Of a stretch of 64,000 nt of DNA, positions 16,591 through 29,087 are shown one piece after another (within the stretch, counting starts at the first letter, position 1; the number at the start of each line of letters is the position of its first letter). The notes under the pieces are model-generated. The model made no database searches. It was given only the letters and a program-made list of their open reading frames with translations, and was not told where the DNA came from. This DNA is from Xestospongia bergquistia. Taxonomy: Eukaryota > Porifera > Demospongiae > Haplosclerida > Petrosiidae. The translations under genes and the position numbers were made by a program. The stretch is taken from positions 1,366,501 to 1,430,500 of the forward strand of contig OZ014411.1 in the NCBI GenBank assembly GCA_963965975.1. The letters run 5' to 3'.

Positions 16591-19314
16591 CTTTAAATGT
16601 TATCCAAATATATTATTATCCTGACTTTAGATAATAGTTTGGTCAATTTCTCACAGACATTACTACAGTAAGTACTGCAGTCAAAGTTAACATAGAGCTC
16701 AGGAATAAATCCTAATATATGACAGAACTAAGACAGACAAAAAATGATACCATCATAATATAGTATATAATTGTACAGGTACAAATACACGTTCATGAAC
16801 AGAATATATACAAGACTACATTTATACCTGTATTAGACATTCAAGAGTTAGTTCCTGTCGTCCAGCTTGTTGACGAGAATATTCTGTTTGTAAAATTGCC
16901 ATTAATTTAGTGAGAAACCACTACATATATAAAATACAAAGTGATGATTAGTCAAGTCAATGTTGTATAAACAATATCATAAATGTATGTATTTAGCTTC
17001 TACTTACCTCAAGTTGCAGTTTTAAATGTTGTCTGCAACTGTCAAATAATAAGTAACAGTTTCTTAATGCTCTACTGAATAGACCTAGTGACTCATGTTG
17101 TAATAACTAGAGAGAGAGTGAGTGAGAGAGAGAGAGAGAGAGAGAAAGTTCACTCAAGGCTATTAACACTCTCTAAACAATAACAAAATTACACAAAAGG
17201 TAGTGAGCAGGAAGTAAACACCACTGTGATAGCCTATATATAGTTACTTGTAAACCACTTGTGTAATTAGTGGCTTCATGTAACCATATGAAAAGAACAG
17301 TAAACATGATCATGTCTCGAAATAATTGAGGTATAAAATAAATATACACGCCCACATTGTAGTATAAAAGGGTAAGTCCCTCTATACCAGTCAGTCTACT
17401 ATTTAAGACTCAAGGTGAGTTATTTATTACACATCACAGCAAATATAGTATAGTAGGTGCCACTCTTTCTGTATCTAGTGAAATAACTGCAAGTTTGCAA
17501 TTGTAGGGACTAGAAGAGTCAATATAACTGGAATATAAGCTGCTCCAAAAAGTAAAGTGTTGCATACAAAAAAAATATATTGTAAAACTAAAATTGTAAA
17601 AAATAAAAACCACTTTTAACTTTTAACTTTGGCTAATTATAATGATGAGTGTGTAGATATTGGTTTAATAAATCTTGCTATAATCTAACAATTACTATTG
17701 GACTAAACTAATGTCCTAAATATAGAGTATGCTTTTGAATTTTCCTTTATGAGAGCTCACTAGTTTTTATTTATTATCTGTAGATATGGTGATATTCTAC
17801 ATATACATTTTGAGTGTCAATTCATCTATGGCAGTAGTGATTATAATACTGAAAACAACCTATGAAGATGATCTCCCTTGTCCTACACAGTGTGTAGATA
17901 GTGGAAAAGATTCTCAACTTGTAGTGTGATGCTCACTTATCAAACCAAGTTATGTATTATACCCCACTATAAACATAATGATGTACGAAATCAGTGTTTG
18001 TGTGAACTTTGAAATTATTTAAACAAATAAGACACTCTTCAACTGATGTCAAGAACAGAAACTATTTAACTAAAGTAGTTATTTTTGTATTTTATTCCTT
18101 TTAATTATAATAACAGAAAAAAGTACTACTGATCAAACATATTCACATGTAAAATATTTTTTTTAGAAAACAAAAAAAATTACTAGTTATTTGATATTGA
18201 TTTACAATAACAATATTTGTTTGATTATATCAACTAATGTGTTGTCATTATTTCAACTGTTATTTACAACAGAAGCATAAAAAACCTTAAATCTTTAATG
18301 TAACAAGTCAACAGACAACAAAAAATTTGTGCACAGGGTCAGTCCAATCCATATAGCTGCAACATTTAAGATATGTTATGTAATAGTGTAGTGGGTTGAC
18401 TATGCCTGAAGTAATATTACATAATACAGTTGTACACTATTGACATCAGTGTCTACTATAAAAGGTGTTATTATAATGTTGGGACAAATACTGCCTTCAA
18501 GAATGTTGTATCTTAAAAGCATTTATGTGCAATACATATCATTAATATCTATGATCAGCATGCATACAACAATGTACTGTTATATTTTATATTTATAAAT
18601 GCAAAGGAAGCTCTGGCTACTAATATAATAATCTTTAGTTAATTAATTAGTTAATAACATTTACAATTTATTTATAGCTATTAACATTACTCAATGAGAC
18701 TATTACTGACACCTTTTTACATCAAAGTTTAGCCTTTACTTAATAAATTACACAGTTACTCACATTCAACACACAACATAAGTGCACTATATGTGAGGTA
18801 AACTCAATTAAACAAATATGTTCACATCAGTTGCTGTATCTAGTACGCAGTAAAATGTTTATATTTCTTTCATTAATGTTTGCTTTGTATAAATAATACC
18901 AATATTTTAGTTATCATATAATATAATTATGGCAGTGAGTTGACTATTCCTCTAGTGATATTACATACCATTAATAAATGATGACATAGTCCATCTTGAA
19001 GAAGTGGTCTCAATGAATTGACTTTTCCTAAACTCCGCCCACCACATTCTAACATGACAGTAACTAGGTCCAGTCCAATAGAAATAAGACGATCTGAATT
19101 GTTCCTACAATAAATAGAAAGAGACAATGTAATATATACAATCTATAAATACACACTATAATGTACATATACTGGAAGGACTGTACATGTATTTCAAAAA
19201 TAATGACTTATATTATAATAAATAGCATAAGTTTAATATTTTCCAGAATGTTTAGTTTCAGTGTTATATATATATATTGTCCTGTGTGTTATATGTTTGT
19301 TGTCTTGTTAGTGT

Positions 19315-19370
<56 letters not shown>

Positions 19371-19786
19371 AATGCTTCTTAGAACATACCTTATGTTTTA
19401 TGGGCTCCTAATTTTAATATTTGACAACAGTTATACAGATTATTAAGTCATATCTCCTATTATACATATTAGTATATGTACATGTAAACTAAACTAGTTC
19501 ATAGCCATTAATATAGTAATATATATTTTACTATATTGAAGGCATCTATTATGTAGCACATCAATTATTACAATCACTTACAATCTACAGTATCTCCTAG
19601 TCATTACATTTATTATAGTACTTACTTATCTCTTGGGTTAATGATAGCAATGAGAAATCTCAAGACTTCTCGTACACAAGGCATTCCATGAGGATCTCCT
19701 GTACCCTCTCCTGTTCTTTTAGTTGCTGGAGTAAATCGTACACCTCTACTTGAAGTGAAGGTATGAGAATGATCTATTGTAGAACT

Positions 19787-19831
<45 letters not shown>

Positions 19832-21184
19832 GTTTAAAAGAATTCACTAACAGTACAATCATATTGTTCCTTTTACACATATATCATGTTGTTTGTACAT
19901 ATATCATGTTGTTTGTATCAATGTTTCTTATAATCCTTAGGACATCTATACATAATGTCTATTTATGGCTATGACATTTTGTTGCTGACATAGTTTCAGA
20001 AATTAGAATATTACCTATATCAACTCAGAGCTCCTTAAATGTGTTGACAATGTATATATACATGTACATAAATTTGTGATATGGTTGCTAGGTATCATTC
20101 ATACATGTTACCTACTGCTCACAGAGTATGTATTAATATACATACTTGTACTGTACCTGTTCAGAGAGTTTTCAGGTGATCCATTAGACTGTGGTGATAT
20201 GTTACCAGATTCTTCACTTTTCTGATCATCACTATCGGACGTTTTACCCTCGTCTTCCTCCTTTTGTCCCTCTCCCTCATCAGATCTAGTAGTCTCATAC
20301 TCAACAGGATCACTAGAACTAGCATAACCTGCTTCCATAACAGGTTCATGAAATGACACCTGTATATGAGAAAACATTAAATGGTCATAAATCTCACCCT
20401 AATAACAAAGACTGTAACAACAGTTTATAATAATGTGGTCCTAATTTATAAATCCCAGCCCACTTATATCAAAAGTCTTTTCATTAAGGAAAAGATGCTA
20501 GGTTAATGTGATAACATGTAAATCTTTAATACTGACATATAATTATCAACTAGCAGTAATCTAATTATGTAAACAGTTTATTGCATTGAATTATATGAAC
20601 ATACTAAACTTCAGATTAACATATCATATATAAATAGAGCTTTATATTAGAACTAACTTACATGTACTAATTATATGTACATGTAAGTGAATATGTTAGC
20701 TAAATGTTTTTGTACATGTACAATTAAATATGTATTTTATAAACAATCTTACATCATTATTAATGACTTCTTCAGTGGGTGTGTCCTCAACAGATGATAA
20801 GTCACTAAAGAGAAGTCGTATCATCTCTACTAATGTGTTCTCAGCAAAACATCTTAATAACTCTAATAATGAAAGAGACTGTGGTAACAATAAAGTACAT
20901 ATTATAATGATATTAACATGTACATGTATATAATGGACATTTGATATTAACATGTACATGTATATAAAAGACATTTTTATTTGGCTAATTATACAGAGTA
21001 AATATATCTAATTACTAACCTGATAGACGTCCCTCAAAACAGATCCTAAAACAAGACTGCATTATTTCACATACACTCTCATTAGTTAATAATTGACCAG
21101 CTTTTACTAATAATAGAGTATTTAATACCTGATGGGAAGAGAGAGAGAGAGACAGAGAGAGAGAGAGACAGAGAGAGAGAGACA

Positions 21185-21236
<52 letters not shown>

Positions 21237-22817
21237 CAGAGAGAGAGAGACAGAGAGAGAGAGACAGAGAGAGAGAGAGACAGAGAGAGAGAGACAGAGA
21301 GACAGAGAGAGAGTGAGAGAGACAGAGAGAGAGTTAGAGAGAGTGAGAGACAGAGAGAGAAACAGAGAGAGAGAGGCAGAGTGAGAGAAAGAATGAGAGA
21401 GAGAACAAGTTATAGTGAAATCATATGACCACTTATACCTTTAATATTCTCATTAGGACGACCTCATCACTAGCTGTACTAGTCCCTACAAATCTAGCAT
21501 GAGTTACAGCCTCAGCAACTTCTCTTATCCCTTGAGAAGCTAACATATAACTAGGATCTATATACAAATATAATGAGATATATTGTAGTCAGTCACTATG
21601 GAATGTACTTGTGTATAATGCAAATATCATATTGTTTTCTTAATATGATCATTACAAACAATAGTGTATACTCATTATACATTTGCTTGTCATTAAACTT
21701 TGTATTTCTATACTAAATGAATGTATTATATTTTCTTACCTAATAGTCCTGATGCTAAGAATTTATCAAGTGCTGATATAGCTTGTCCAGTAATAGGTCC
21801 TGTAGTCTCTTCATTAACAACAACATCACAAAATGGACGAACTACATCAACTACATCAACTCCTATAATAACAGACATATTATAATCATTATAATAATCA
21901 ATAATATATAATGTAACTAAATATACTTATGTTTGTCAATTACTTGGATCATCAATCCATTTATCCATCTAGCTGTCTATTCAACATTATTTTATATACA
22001 AGTACATGAGGGTACATTTCACTATCTCTAATATACTCTAACACAATATTTTAGTATTACTAAACCTCAACTCCATTGTTTGAGATTGTAATATTATTAA
22101 AGTTTCACCTGTAATAGTTATTACATTAATATAAGTACTACTGGTGATATTAGTAGTCTATGTATATGTATTAATATTGTAAGTATTAGGTTATCTAGTA
22201 ATTGATAGATGATATAATTCTTACATGTACATGTATATACATATAATCTACATACCTTGACCTTGAAGTAGTTTATCTTGTAATGATAATAAACTACATA
22301 TTAATGGATCTTGACTCTCCTCCTATTATAATATAATATGATATAAATTATACATGTATTATGTAATATATAATAATTATATTATAGTACATGTAAAGAC
22401 ATTAGTATCATTAAGTACATGAGTACATACATGTCATTAGGCAATGGAAAAGAAATGGTGTCAGTCACAATGTATTATAACAATAGCTAGGTATTTGTAT
22501 ATATTTTAAATAATTTATATCATTTAAACATTTTGTGCTGGAATGATTTCTCATAGTACAGTATGTAAGAGTAAGTTAAAATTTTCTGAGACAAGGAATG
22601 TCGATAATTTTCTTTTTTTTATAGCATAAACAAACAGTAGTCATCCTACAATTGGGGGTGTGGTCACAGTATAATACAATGATTATATTGTTCTAGTTAT
22701 TATGGTCTAACTTACAAATGCTCTAGTAGTTCCTCGCCATCTTCCTCCACCTCCTCTCATAGCAGAGAGTAAAGCTGTCACTTCTCCTTGAACAATTAAC
22801 CTGTGTTTATGTGACAT
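4988..22817 (-). CDS. GBF1: GBF1, Golgi brefeldin A-resistant Arf-GEF, 34 exons
   Basis: Sec7-family exchange factor that loads GTP on Arf1 at the cis-Golgi/ERGIC for COPI recruitment. Thirty-four exons join with GT-AG borders into 1663 aa: 22716-22817, 22256-22322, 21740-21862, 21439-21557, 21020-21128, 20753-20862, 20157-20359, 19626-19784, 18969-19104, 17008-17106, 16828-16920, 16626-16727, 16155-16508, 15338-15540, 14749-14872, 14502-14630, 14348-14430, 14226-14289, 13815-13990, 12771-13118, 12325-12463, 9287-9358, 9112-9227, 8621-8695, 8315-8504, 7966-8157, 7699-7851, 7250-7353, 6886-7132, 6462-6593, 6120-6329, 5749-5844, 5443-5695, 4988-5097. The start is [13 protein letters not shown], matching the family N-terminus. 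DCB/HUS, Sec7 and HDS regions all align in order with vertebrate GBF1. It is shorter than the human protein (about 1860 aa), mainly in linkers and tail. No lesion was seen. Confidence 0.95.
6331..6361. repeat. (GA)n, sense-strand (CT)n at acceptor of GBF1 exon 31
   Basis: Pure GA on the + strand, directly abutting the acceptor of the exon ending at 6329. Confidence 0.9.
7133..7220. repeat. (GT)n-(GA)n tract at acceptor of GBF1 exon 29
   Basis: A GT run and then GA runs. On the sense strand this is a pyrimidine-rich tract ending CACACAG at the exon border. Confidence 0.85.
8158..8232. repeat. (GA)n tract at acceptor of GBF1 exon 26
   Basis: Imperfect GA with CAGA interruptions. On the sense strand it is the polypyrimidine tract ending CCCTAG. 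Confidence 0.85.
9501..12195. repeat. 45-bp minisatellite in GBF1 intron 21
   Basis: About 59 units with a 45-bp period. The unit contains GTACATTATGTATAATTGAA and CCTAGTAATAATCCAGTGT. Nine units carry a 4-bp CAGT insertion (at 9808, 10127, 10401, 10765, 10949, 11043, 11452, 11636 and 11730), making them 49 bp. Between these marks lie 7, 6, 8, 4, 2, 9, 4 and 2 units, so there is higher-order structure. The array fills most of the 2966-bp intron between exons ending at 9358 and starting at 12325. Because 45 is a multiple of 3 and the unit lacks stops in one frame on each strand, it gives long 15-residue-repeat reading frames both ways. These are spurious. Confidence 0.97.
13119..13181. repeat. 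(GA)n/(GACA)n tract at acceptor of GBF1 exon 20
   Basis: GA run, then CAGA units. On the sense strand it ends CTCTGTAG at the exon border. Confidence 0.85.
13582..13815. repeat. Short minisatellite rich in TACATGTA palindromes, GBF1 intron 19
   Basis: About eight units of roughly 25 bp built from CCATACCACA and TATATGTACATGTA. The palindromic word TACATGTACATGTA recurs across the window, especially in intergenic DNA. Confidence 0.85.
14226..15540 (-). other. GBF1: GBF1 Sec7 catalytic domain (exons 14-18)
   Basis: Residues about 593-790. It opens [20 protein letters not shown], the usual Sec7 first helices. The glutamic finger is in FRLPGEAP (Glu 685 of this model), which in Sec7 domains displaces Mg and GDP from Arf. 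The second motif reads MLHTDLHNS, whereas human GBF1 has an LNTDQHN-type motif. The catalytic layout is intact, so the gene should encode an active exchange factor. Confidence 0.9.
16511..16588. repeat. (GA)n tract at acceptor of GBF1 exon 13
   Basis: About 75 bp of nearly perfect GA. On the sense strand, CT runs straight into TGCAG at the exon border. The duplicated copy has a shorter tract at 45379-45411. Confidence 0.95.
17363..17370 (+). promoter_or_regulatory. TATA box of the nested micro-gene
   Basis: TATAAAAG, followed about 35-45 bp downstream by a short exon ending ACTCAAG/GTGAGT. The same arrangement is kept at the duplicate locus (46237-46245). Confidence 0.6.
17786..17929 (+). 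CDS. VV-tail micro-protein 1a (47 aa), nested antisense in GBF1
   Basis: A non-coding 5' exon ends near 17414 at ACTCAAG/GTGAGT. The coding exon starts at 17784 after TATCTGTAG, with ATG at 17786 and TGA at 17927-17929. The product has a hydrophobic N-terminal half ([17 protein letters not shown]), then [10 protein letters not shown] and a C-terminus SQLVV. No signal-peptide site is evident, so it may be a small membrane protein. The C-terminal 25 residues match the other family members in spacing (ED-D-L, then D-x-G, then Leu/Ile-Val-Val-stop). It reads opposite to GBF1 and would overlap its pre-mRNA. Function unknown. Confidence 0.6.
   Translation: MVIFYIYILSVNSSMAVVIIILKTTYEDDLPCPTQCVDSGKDSQLVV
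19318..19364. repeat. (TA)n microsatellite, GBF1 intron 8
   Basis: About 45 bp of TA. At the duplicated locus the corresponding TA tract is interrupted by the foldback element near 47834-47978. Confidence 0.9.
19785..19829. repeat. (GA)n tract at acceptor of GBF1 exon 8
   Basis: GA run. On the sense strand it becomes the polypyrimidine tract ending TTTCTCTCAG. It is preserved in the copy at 48465-48493. Confidence 0.9.
21129..21410. repeat. Long (GA)n/(CAGA)n tract at acceptor of GBF1 exon 5
   Basis: About 275 bp of GA with CAGA interruptions, nearly the whole intron between exons 4 and 5. The Arg-Glu-rich reading frame it produces is spurious. Confidence 0.95.
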
Positions 22818-24700
22818 GATCGTCTACAGTCTCCGATAAACCAGAACCCACAGTTCGGCACCACACCCACCTTACACGTGTCACTGACAATAATTATTGC
22901 TAATATTTAATTTAATTAATCTTATGTTAAACGGCAATATTTAATAAATGAACAATATTATATAAATAAATATGTACCGGACTAATGGTCACTAAGTGAG
23001 CTGTCAACAGAACATGACAAAGAGAGAGTTTGTAAGATATATCTGAAACTGAATGATAAGATGTAAAAAGTATTCTATCAGGTTCCATTAAGATCTAGTC
23101 TTGATTAATGCACACAAGTGATTATACCTACGAGCTGGTATGTATCACTGGTTTGGTCACTTTGAGGTACCAGATAGGATCAGATGCTATCAAACGTGAT
23201 CTTCATATCTCAGAACTAAAACACTAAATAGGAAGACAAGAGGAAAAAGAACAGCAAGGTACATGTACATTACAATAATGTGGTACATCAGTGAAGTTTA
23301 TACTGTGATATTGTTCACAATATTATTCATCAAACAAAGATTCATTACAGTAGTACATTTATAAAATGTATCTAGAGTCTTCCTCTGATAGAAAGACATA
23401 ATACAAGCTTCACTAATTACCATAACAACAAAACATACTACTACCTATTTACCAATAAGAAAAAAACATGTGTGAATTAACTGATATCATATCAAATACA
23501 GTCATCTAGATTATCTAGAAATCATCACATACACATATATTATAGTACTTACTTGTCTCTTGTGGTATTATATACACAATAATAATCTATTGTAGAACTG
23601 AGAGAGTGAGAGACAGAGAGAGAGAGAGATACTATTGAACAATACGGTTAGTATTTAATATAGTACACAACAAGTTATATTATTATTGTTGTTGTTGTAT
23701 ATGTTAGTACACAGCTGTACTTTGTCTCAAATATCAAGTTAATGAGGATAAGTGACAAAGAGACTATCTCACTTTGTCATTATCATACAATTTTACTACA
23801 GTAAGTACTATAATGATAGTTAACATTGCTATCTGGTGATATCTTTATAGGCTTAATATTATTGAAATATGTTGATCTAAGAGTAAAAACAACAAACAAA
23901 CTTAGGAAATTCAAATTCATGTAGTATCTGTATAGGGATAACAATTTGTCATGAGGCAACAAACACATTCACATTTTGTGAGTCTAAAACAGTTGTAGTG
24001 GTTTCCTGTTGTGTGTCAGTCATTGGAAAATTTTAATTTAATATGGTAATTAACAACGAAAAGGTATGTTGTAGTGTTGATCATCCCACACTGAGTGATT
24101 ATGCATGCCACCTGTGAACCTTTATAGTAAGTATCATTGAGTAGGTCAATTTCATGCATCAGATGATATAAGTTGTCCATGATGACGTGATCTCGATCTT
24201 AGAGCTAAAATTCAAAAGAGGAAAAACAAAAAGAAAAGAAATCTGAAGTATTATGACACAAAACATCAGTACATTTTGTCAAATATTTATAATAACATGG
24301 CATTTTATAATTTGTATATTTATGACAACTGATTATATATTATTGATATGTAAAGTCATCATGATATTATGTCATTAAACTGATCACTCTAACATAATAG
24401 ATATTGACATTATTTAGATTTAGAGAGTTAGAGTTTTAACAATTATTACAATACATGTAAATAATAATATTTCTAAGGTACCCAATTACATGTAGGAATA
24501 ACTACTACATTTAAAGATTATAATTTACACTTAGTGTTACATTGTATTGATATACTTTATATGTACAACCTTATATGGTTATTGCTGTCTAACTTCATAT
24601 ATAAGAAAAAGTTGTGGCTATAATTGGCAATACGTTTTCTTATATCAAGCAATAACCATGTACTATACTGTGGTCAATAAAGCCTTACAAATTTACAACC
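22818..24700. other. GBF1 upstream region with a deleted exon-8 fragment
   Basis: No gene seen. The first few hundred bases should hold the GBF1 promoter (read leftward), but I see no clear TATA. At about 23545-23640 both edges of GBF1 exon 8 (TACTTACTTGTCTCTTG, then TCTATTGTAGAACTGAGAG plus GA run) are joined with the exon middle missing, so it is a dead fragment. Two related ~200-bp stretches at 23.02-23.24 and 24.06-24.23 kb share words such as GTGATTAT and GATCTTCATATCTCA-like sequence. Confidence 0.45.
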
Positions 24701-24932
24701 ATATTTCTATATAACAGCTACATGTACAGTTAAAGTTAGTATGTTGGAGTCATATACTTTTCTCTTTAGTATACAAGAGAACAACTAAAGCAAGTCTCTA
24801 CTATAAATCTACTTTAATAAAGTAAGACAGAGCTATAATAGCAATATCATTTTGTTTTAGAGGTCAGAAACTGTAAGTAAAGATATACAGCAGCTGATAA
24901 CTTGTCAACATCTGACAGGTCTACTCAATAAC

Positions 24933-25517
24933 ATGGTTAGTATATAATATAGAAGTTAGTGTTGTTTTATATAATTTATGTTCTACATAGTGTATTGATG
25001 TTAATGTTTACTAGCACATTAACCAGTAACTTCAGGATAGCTAGCTACAGAGGAAATTGAAAAGCATTTGTTAATTTGAACTCAATCAGAAAATTCAAGA
25101 AGAAAAGCTCAAGAATTTATAATACAAAAAGCATAAATTATACTATATCTGTACTTAATGATAAATATAAAGTCAATATATTGATAATAGATAACATAGA
25201 AAAAAGATGTATTTTGTTTGTGCTAATGACCAGAAACTTTAAATTAACAAAATAACATAAGATTATCAACCATATAATCAACAGATGCAGAACTAATGTT
25301 ATTGTAATTGATATATTCCACTATATACATTCACTACTACAACTACTACTATTATTAAAATGTTTTATTTCAGATAGTGATCTTTATTATTGTTATCATT
25401 GAAGTGACATCATTTATTGATCTGTTCATTGTCCTATATTATATCAATGAAGATGATCTTCAGCTATCAGTTGAAGCTGTTGATAATGGACTAAATAATA
25501 CTGAACTAGTTGTCTAA
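24933..25517 (+). CDS. VV-tail micro-protein 2a (48 aa)
   Basis: The first exon ends at 24935 with ATG directly followed by donor GTTAGT. The second exon (25374-25517, after TTTATTTCAG) supplies 47 codons and TAA, in phase. The product is a hydrophobic stretch (IVIFIIVIIEV ... DLFIVLYY), then INEDDL, then EAVDNGLNNTELVV. One membrane-spanning segment with an acidic C-terminal tail is likely. AATAAA lies at 25665-25670. The close relative at 39820-40419 differs by substitutions and an extra small exon, all in frame, which supports real coding. Function unknown. Confidence 0.6.
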
Positions 25518-26154
25518 TATTATATGGACGTTTTAAAATGTTTATTAGTTAGTTCTAATAAGTGTTTGTTAGATGTTTAGTTCGTTGATTCTTGTGTTAT
25601 TTTATAGTACATGTACATATTTGTGATTGTAATGTAAATTAATAGTAATGATATTTTTCATACCAATAAATGATAATATTACATTTGACCAAATTGAAAT
25701 TAATAAACATAACACAACTCGTTAGTTTAGTATATTTCAATAGCTAGTTAACATTTGATAGATATAGTATATCTGTAAACAATTCTGACATTAATGGTCA
25801 ATGCATTACTTTATATACATCTTCTAAAGTAAATCTCCCTAGTTGTTAATAAATCAACAAACAATTTGAGATTTGCCATTAGATTAAGTTGCTGACTAAG
25901 ACTTTGGGATAAGATAGCAGTCTATTAATTACATGTATCATAATAATTATATTTAAATATCAATTCTGATCACGACAACCAATGAACACACAAATACACA
26001 TAACTTAACTACAACAGATCAGAGAATAGTAACGTATTTCAATTATTATCATAATGACTGTCAATCATAACTAACAGTGATGAAATCTAGCCAACAATAC
26101 AGTCCTGTCTCATGTAGTGAAAGTTCTTTTAATTAGGAATGTACAGAATGATTA
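25518..26154. other. AT-rich intergenic stretch
   Basis: Holds the micro-gene 3' UTR with AATAAA at 25665. Nothing else is recognised. Confidence 0.5.
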
Positions 26155-28251
26155 TATCACTACGAATCTACATTGATGTAACTTGGGCATTTGTCATTTT
26201 TATTTGACATTTCATTAATTTGCCAAAAACCATTAGAACTGATTTTATCATGAGTACCTATGAAGCAACTTGTTATGATGTTAGGAGTGTATGATACAAA
26301 TTCTATAATGATGTTGTAACAACTATATGTTAATTATATTTTGTTTTTGGTACTACTTAATTTTTGGATTGAATCATGGACTCAACAGAGTCTACTAACT
26401 AGGACAACATTCCAGCTCTAGCTTCAAACTCAAATTAATATTGTTGGATAAGTGTCACACCCCATAGGTATAATCATATTACAACATACACTACTTAGAG
26501 ACACCTTAAAACAGTTTGGTTGGGACCACATCTAAAAGGAAGGGGCTTATACTAACTAACCTCCCACAGGAAGGCTACATGGTTTGTTCATCATTAGTAT
26601 ATTCTGACATACTGATACGAGAATAGCTGCTATATCTAATAATACCAATCACAAAGGTACTTGTCAATAGTAAGATTATAGACATGGATTCATCTTAGAA
26701 TTATCAAACAACCCCTTTCTATATGCCAAACTTTATCAATGTATTAATTAACAGCTAGTACATGTACATATACATGTACATTACAACAACATGGTATATC
26801 AGTGAAGTTTGTACTGTGATAAGATTACCAATATTATTCCTCAAACAAATATTTATTACAAGTACATGTATTAAATGTATCTGGAGGCTTTCCTTGAAGG
26901 GAAATATATAATATTAGCTTCACTAATTACATGTACTATTGTATTATTATGTCATGTAGTAATGTTTCTCACACACATTACTATAGCAACTATTACAATG
27001 ATAGTTAACAATGCTGTCTAATGATATCCCAGCAGACTTGAATTGTGTTGATCTAAGCACTCGTTAACTGAAGAACGTTATGCATGAGTCAATAACACCC
27101 TCACATTTTTGTGGTTCTCTGTCAATTGTTCTTACTCAAGGCCTAAGATAAGTAATCTATTTATTACTGTTTACAATATAGTAGGAGGTATCATGAAGAA
27201 TTGGCTAATTAAATAACTAACAGACAACTCTTGTGAGAAGAAAAACACCTGAGAAGACTAACACATAGCTTCAAAAAGAGGGTGTGTCGGGAGAGAGGCT
27301 AGAGGTTATACTACCTTACAAATTAAGGACTGCAACGATATAATTTAGTTATGTATTTGTCTAATTTGACATAACCCTATCTAAACATCTGTGTTAAAGT
27401 AACTATATGCAGTCATAATGAATTGAATTTTTTCTTAAGTATTTGAAGGTAACAAACCTACAAACTCAATTGTTCTACAAAAGCTTACTTCATTTAAAGC
27501 TAGATTGTTAATTGTAAGAAGATTAAGTTTAAACATACAACTGATAAACCAATTCAATAATTCATGACTTGTAACTTTAACTAAATGGATCAACATAGTC
27601 TCATTCTTGTATAGTCACTTGATATGTGACATCATAAATATTTATATAAAACCATAGATGTTTTTGTGTTAAACTAACCTCCTACAGGAGGGCTATGTGG
27701 CTTGTTCATCATTAGTATTCTGACATACTGATGCAAGAACAGCTGCTTTATCTAATAATACCAATCACAAAGGTACTAACCAATAGTAAAATTGTAAGAT
27801 TGTGTGCATGGATTCATCTTAAAATTATCAAACAACTCCTTACTACAATAAACATAAAAATTCATTTAGTGCTTTAAACTTGTAAGGTATCTTGCATAGG
27901 AATCTATACAAGCTAACTACGCACATTTAGTCACAAAGGCAAGTTAATCAAATTACATAAAAACATTGAACTATATAACTGTCACAGTATATACCACATG
28001 TGGATACGAGGTACAATGAAATACTTTAATGTGATTCACTAATGCAAGCAGTAGTTACAAATTAAGTGAAATAGATTGCTTTTTGTGGCCAAGAAGAGGT
28101 AGTTTATGAAATTCAGATTTTATGGGTAGAATGATGCATGGGTAGATACACTCAATATATAATTTACACAAGTGAGGTCAAAAGGTCAGTCCAGTATACC
28201 AGTCCAATGATTACAAACAGCCTATATGCATATTAACAAAATTGCTATTCA

Positions 28252-28290
28252 GTAACCATGACAACATTCCAGTCATGTTGTCATGGTTAC
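28252..28290. repeat. Perfect 16-bp-arm hairpin
   Basis: GTAACCATGACAACAT, a 7-nt loop, then its exact reverse complement. Related hairpin at 53699-53755. Half-copies with TTCCAGTCATGTTGTCATGG lie near 31105 and 54428. Confidence 0.9.
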
Positions 28291-28414
28291 CAGGGTTACA
28301 CATTTTATTGACATACATGTAAGTGGTTATATTTTCACAACATCAAAGACAAATAATTAGTCTTCTTAACTAATCAGTAGTTACATATCACCATAACAAC
28401 ACTATACCCATTCC

Positions 28415-28600
28415 TTTATTAGATATTCTAGAGTTAGTTATAGTTGTCTAGCTTATTGAAAAATGGCCTAAATGAAAACTAAAACTCTACATTATTAGAA
28501 GCACACATTAACTAAAAGTAGAATAGCTACACACATACATACACATGTTAATTAGACTAGTTCAAATTCTCTTATATAATATATCACTTGTATATAAAGA
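28415..28600 (-). pseudogene. Decayed copy of the 54.0-kb exon-11-derived micro-gene
   Basis: Matches 53906-54090, including the exon-11-like stretch and the TATA-rich upstream block CTTATATAATATATCAC, but with in-frame stops. Read on the minus strand it retains a short hydrophobic N-terminus. Confidence 0.4.
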
Positions 28601-29087
28601 GTCTCATTTTGGTTTTTGAATTTTTGTGTATACATCAACGTATACACATATAAAAGATGGCCATGTTATACACTAAAATTGATAATGCATGACCTGAAAT
28701 GGAAACACAGAGTACATAAAGTACAATATGTGCAATACATAAAGACATTAAGACAACGAAATACTTTAGTGTGATTCATTAAATGTAAGTAGTAGCCAGA
28801 AAGTCAATTATTGCTTAACTCATTATTACCTAATAGGGTTTTGTGTTCATATCAAACCCATACATATTGTCAAATAAGCAAAATATAGCTCCACTAATTA
28901 CATGTACTGTTGTATTACAATGTCATGTAGTAATGTTTCTCACACACATTACTATAGCAACTACTACGATGATAGTTAACATTGCTGTCTAGTGATATCC
29001 TGGAAGGCTTAATACTGTGCTGAATTGTGTTAATCTATGAGAAAAACAATCCATAAACTGAAGAAATACAAATTCATGTTATGCATA

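Larger units (their letters stand above)
17107..18968 (-). other. GBF1 intron 9, hosts a nested gene
   Basis: 1862-bp intron between exons 9 and 10, among the longest in the gene. It contains a plus-strand TATA box, a 5' exon and a micro-gene coding exon (17363-17929), then plain AT-rich DNA. Confidence 0.85.
16155..22817 (-). other. GBF1: GBF1 N-terminal DCB/HUS region (exons 1-13)
   Basis: Encodes residues 1-592. Family signatures seen include [52 protein letters not shown] and [12 protein letters not shown] in the DCB part. After an acidic Ser-rich linker (exon 7) come [20 protein letters not shown] and [18 protein letters not shown], the HUS-side signature. In this family the region drives dimerisation and membrane targeting. 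Exon 12 (16626-16727) is easily missed, but without it the HUS sequence is broken. Confidence 0.9.

Noticed and set aside
21132-21428. Arg-Glu repeat protein
   Set aside because: It is a GA microsatellite in a GBF1 intron; similar frames at 13.1 and 16.5 kb are rejected for the same reason.
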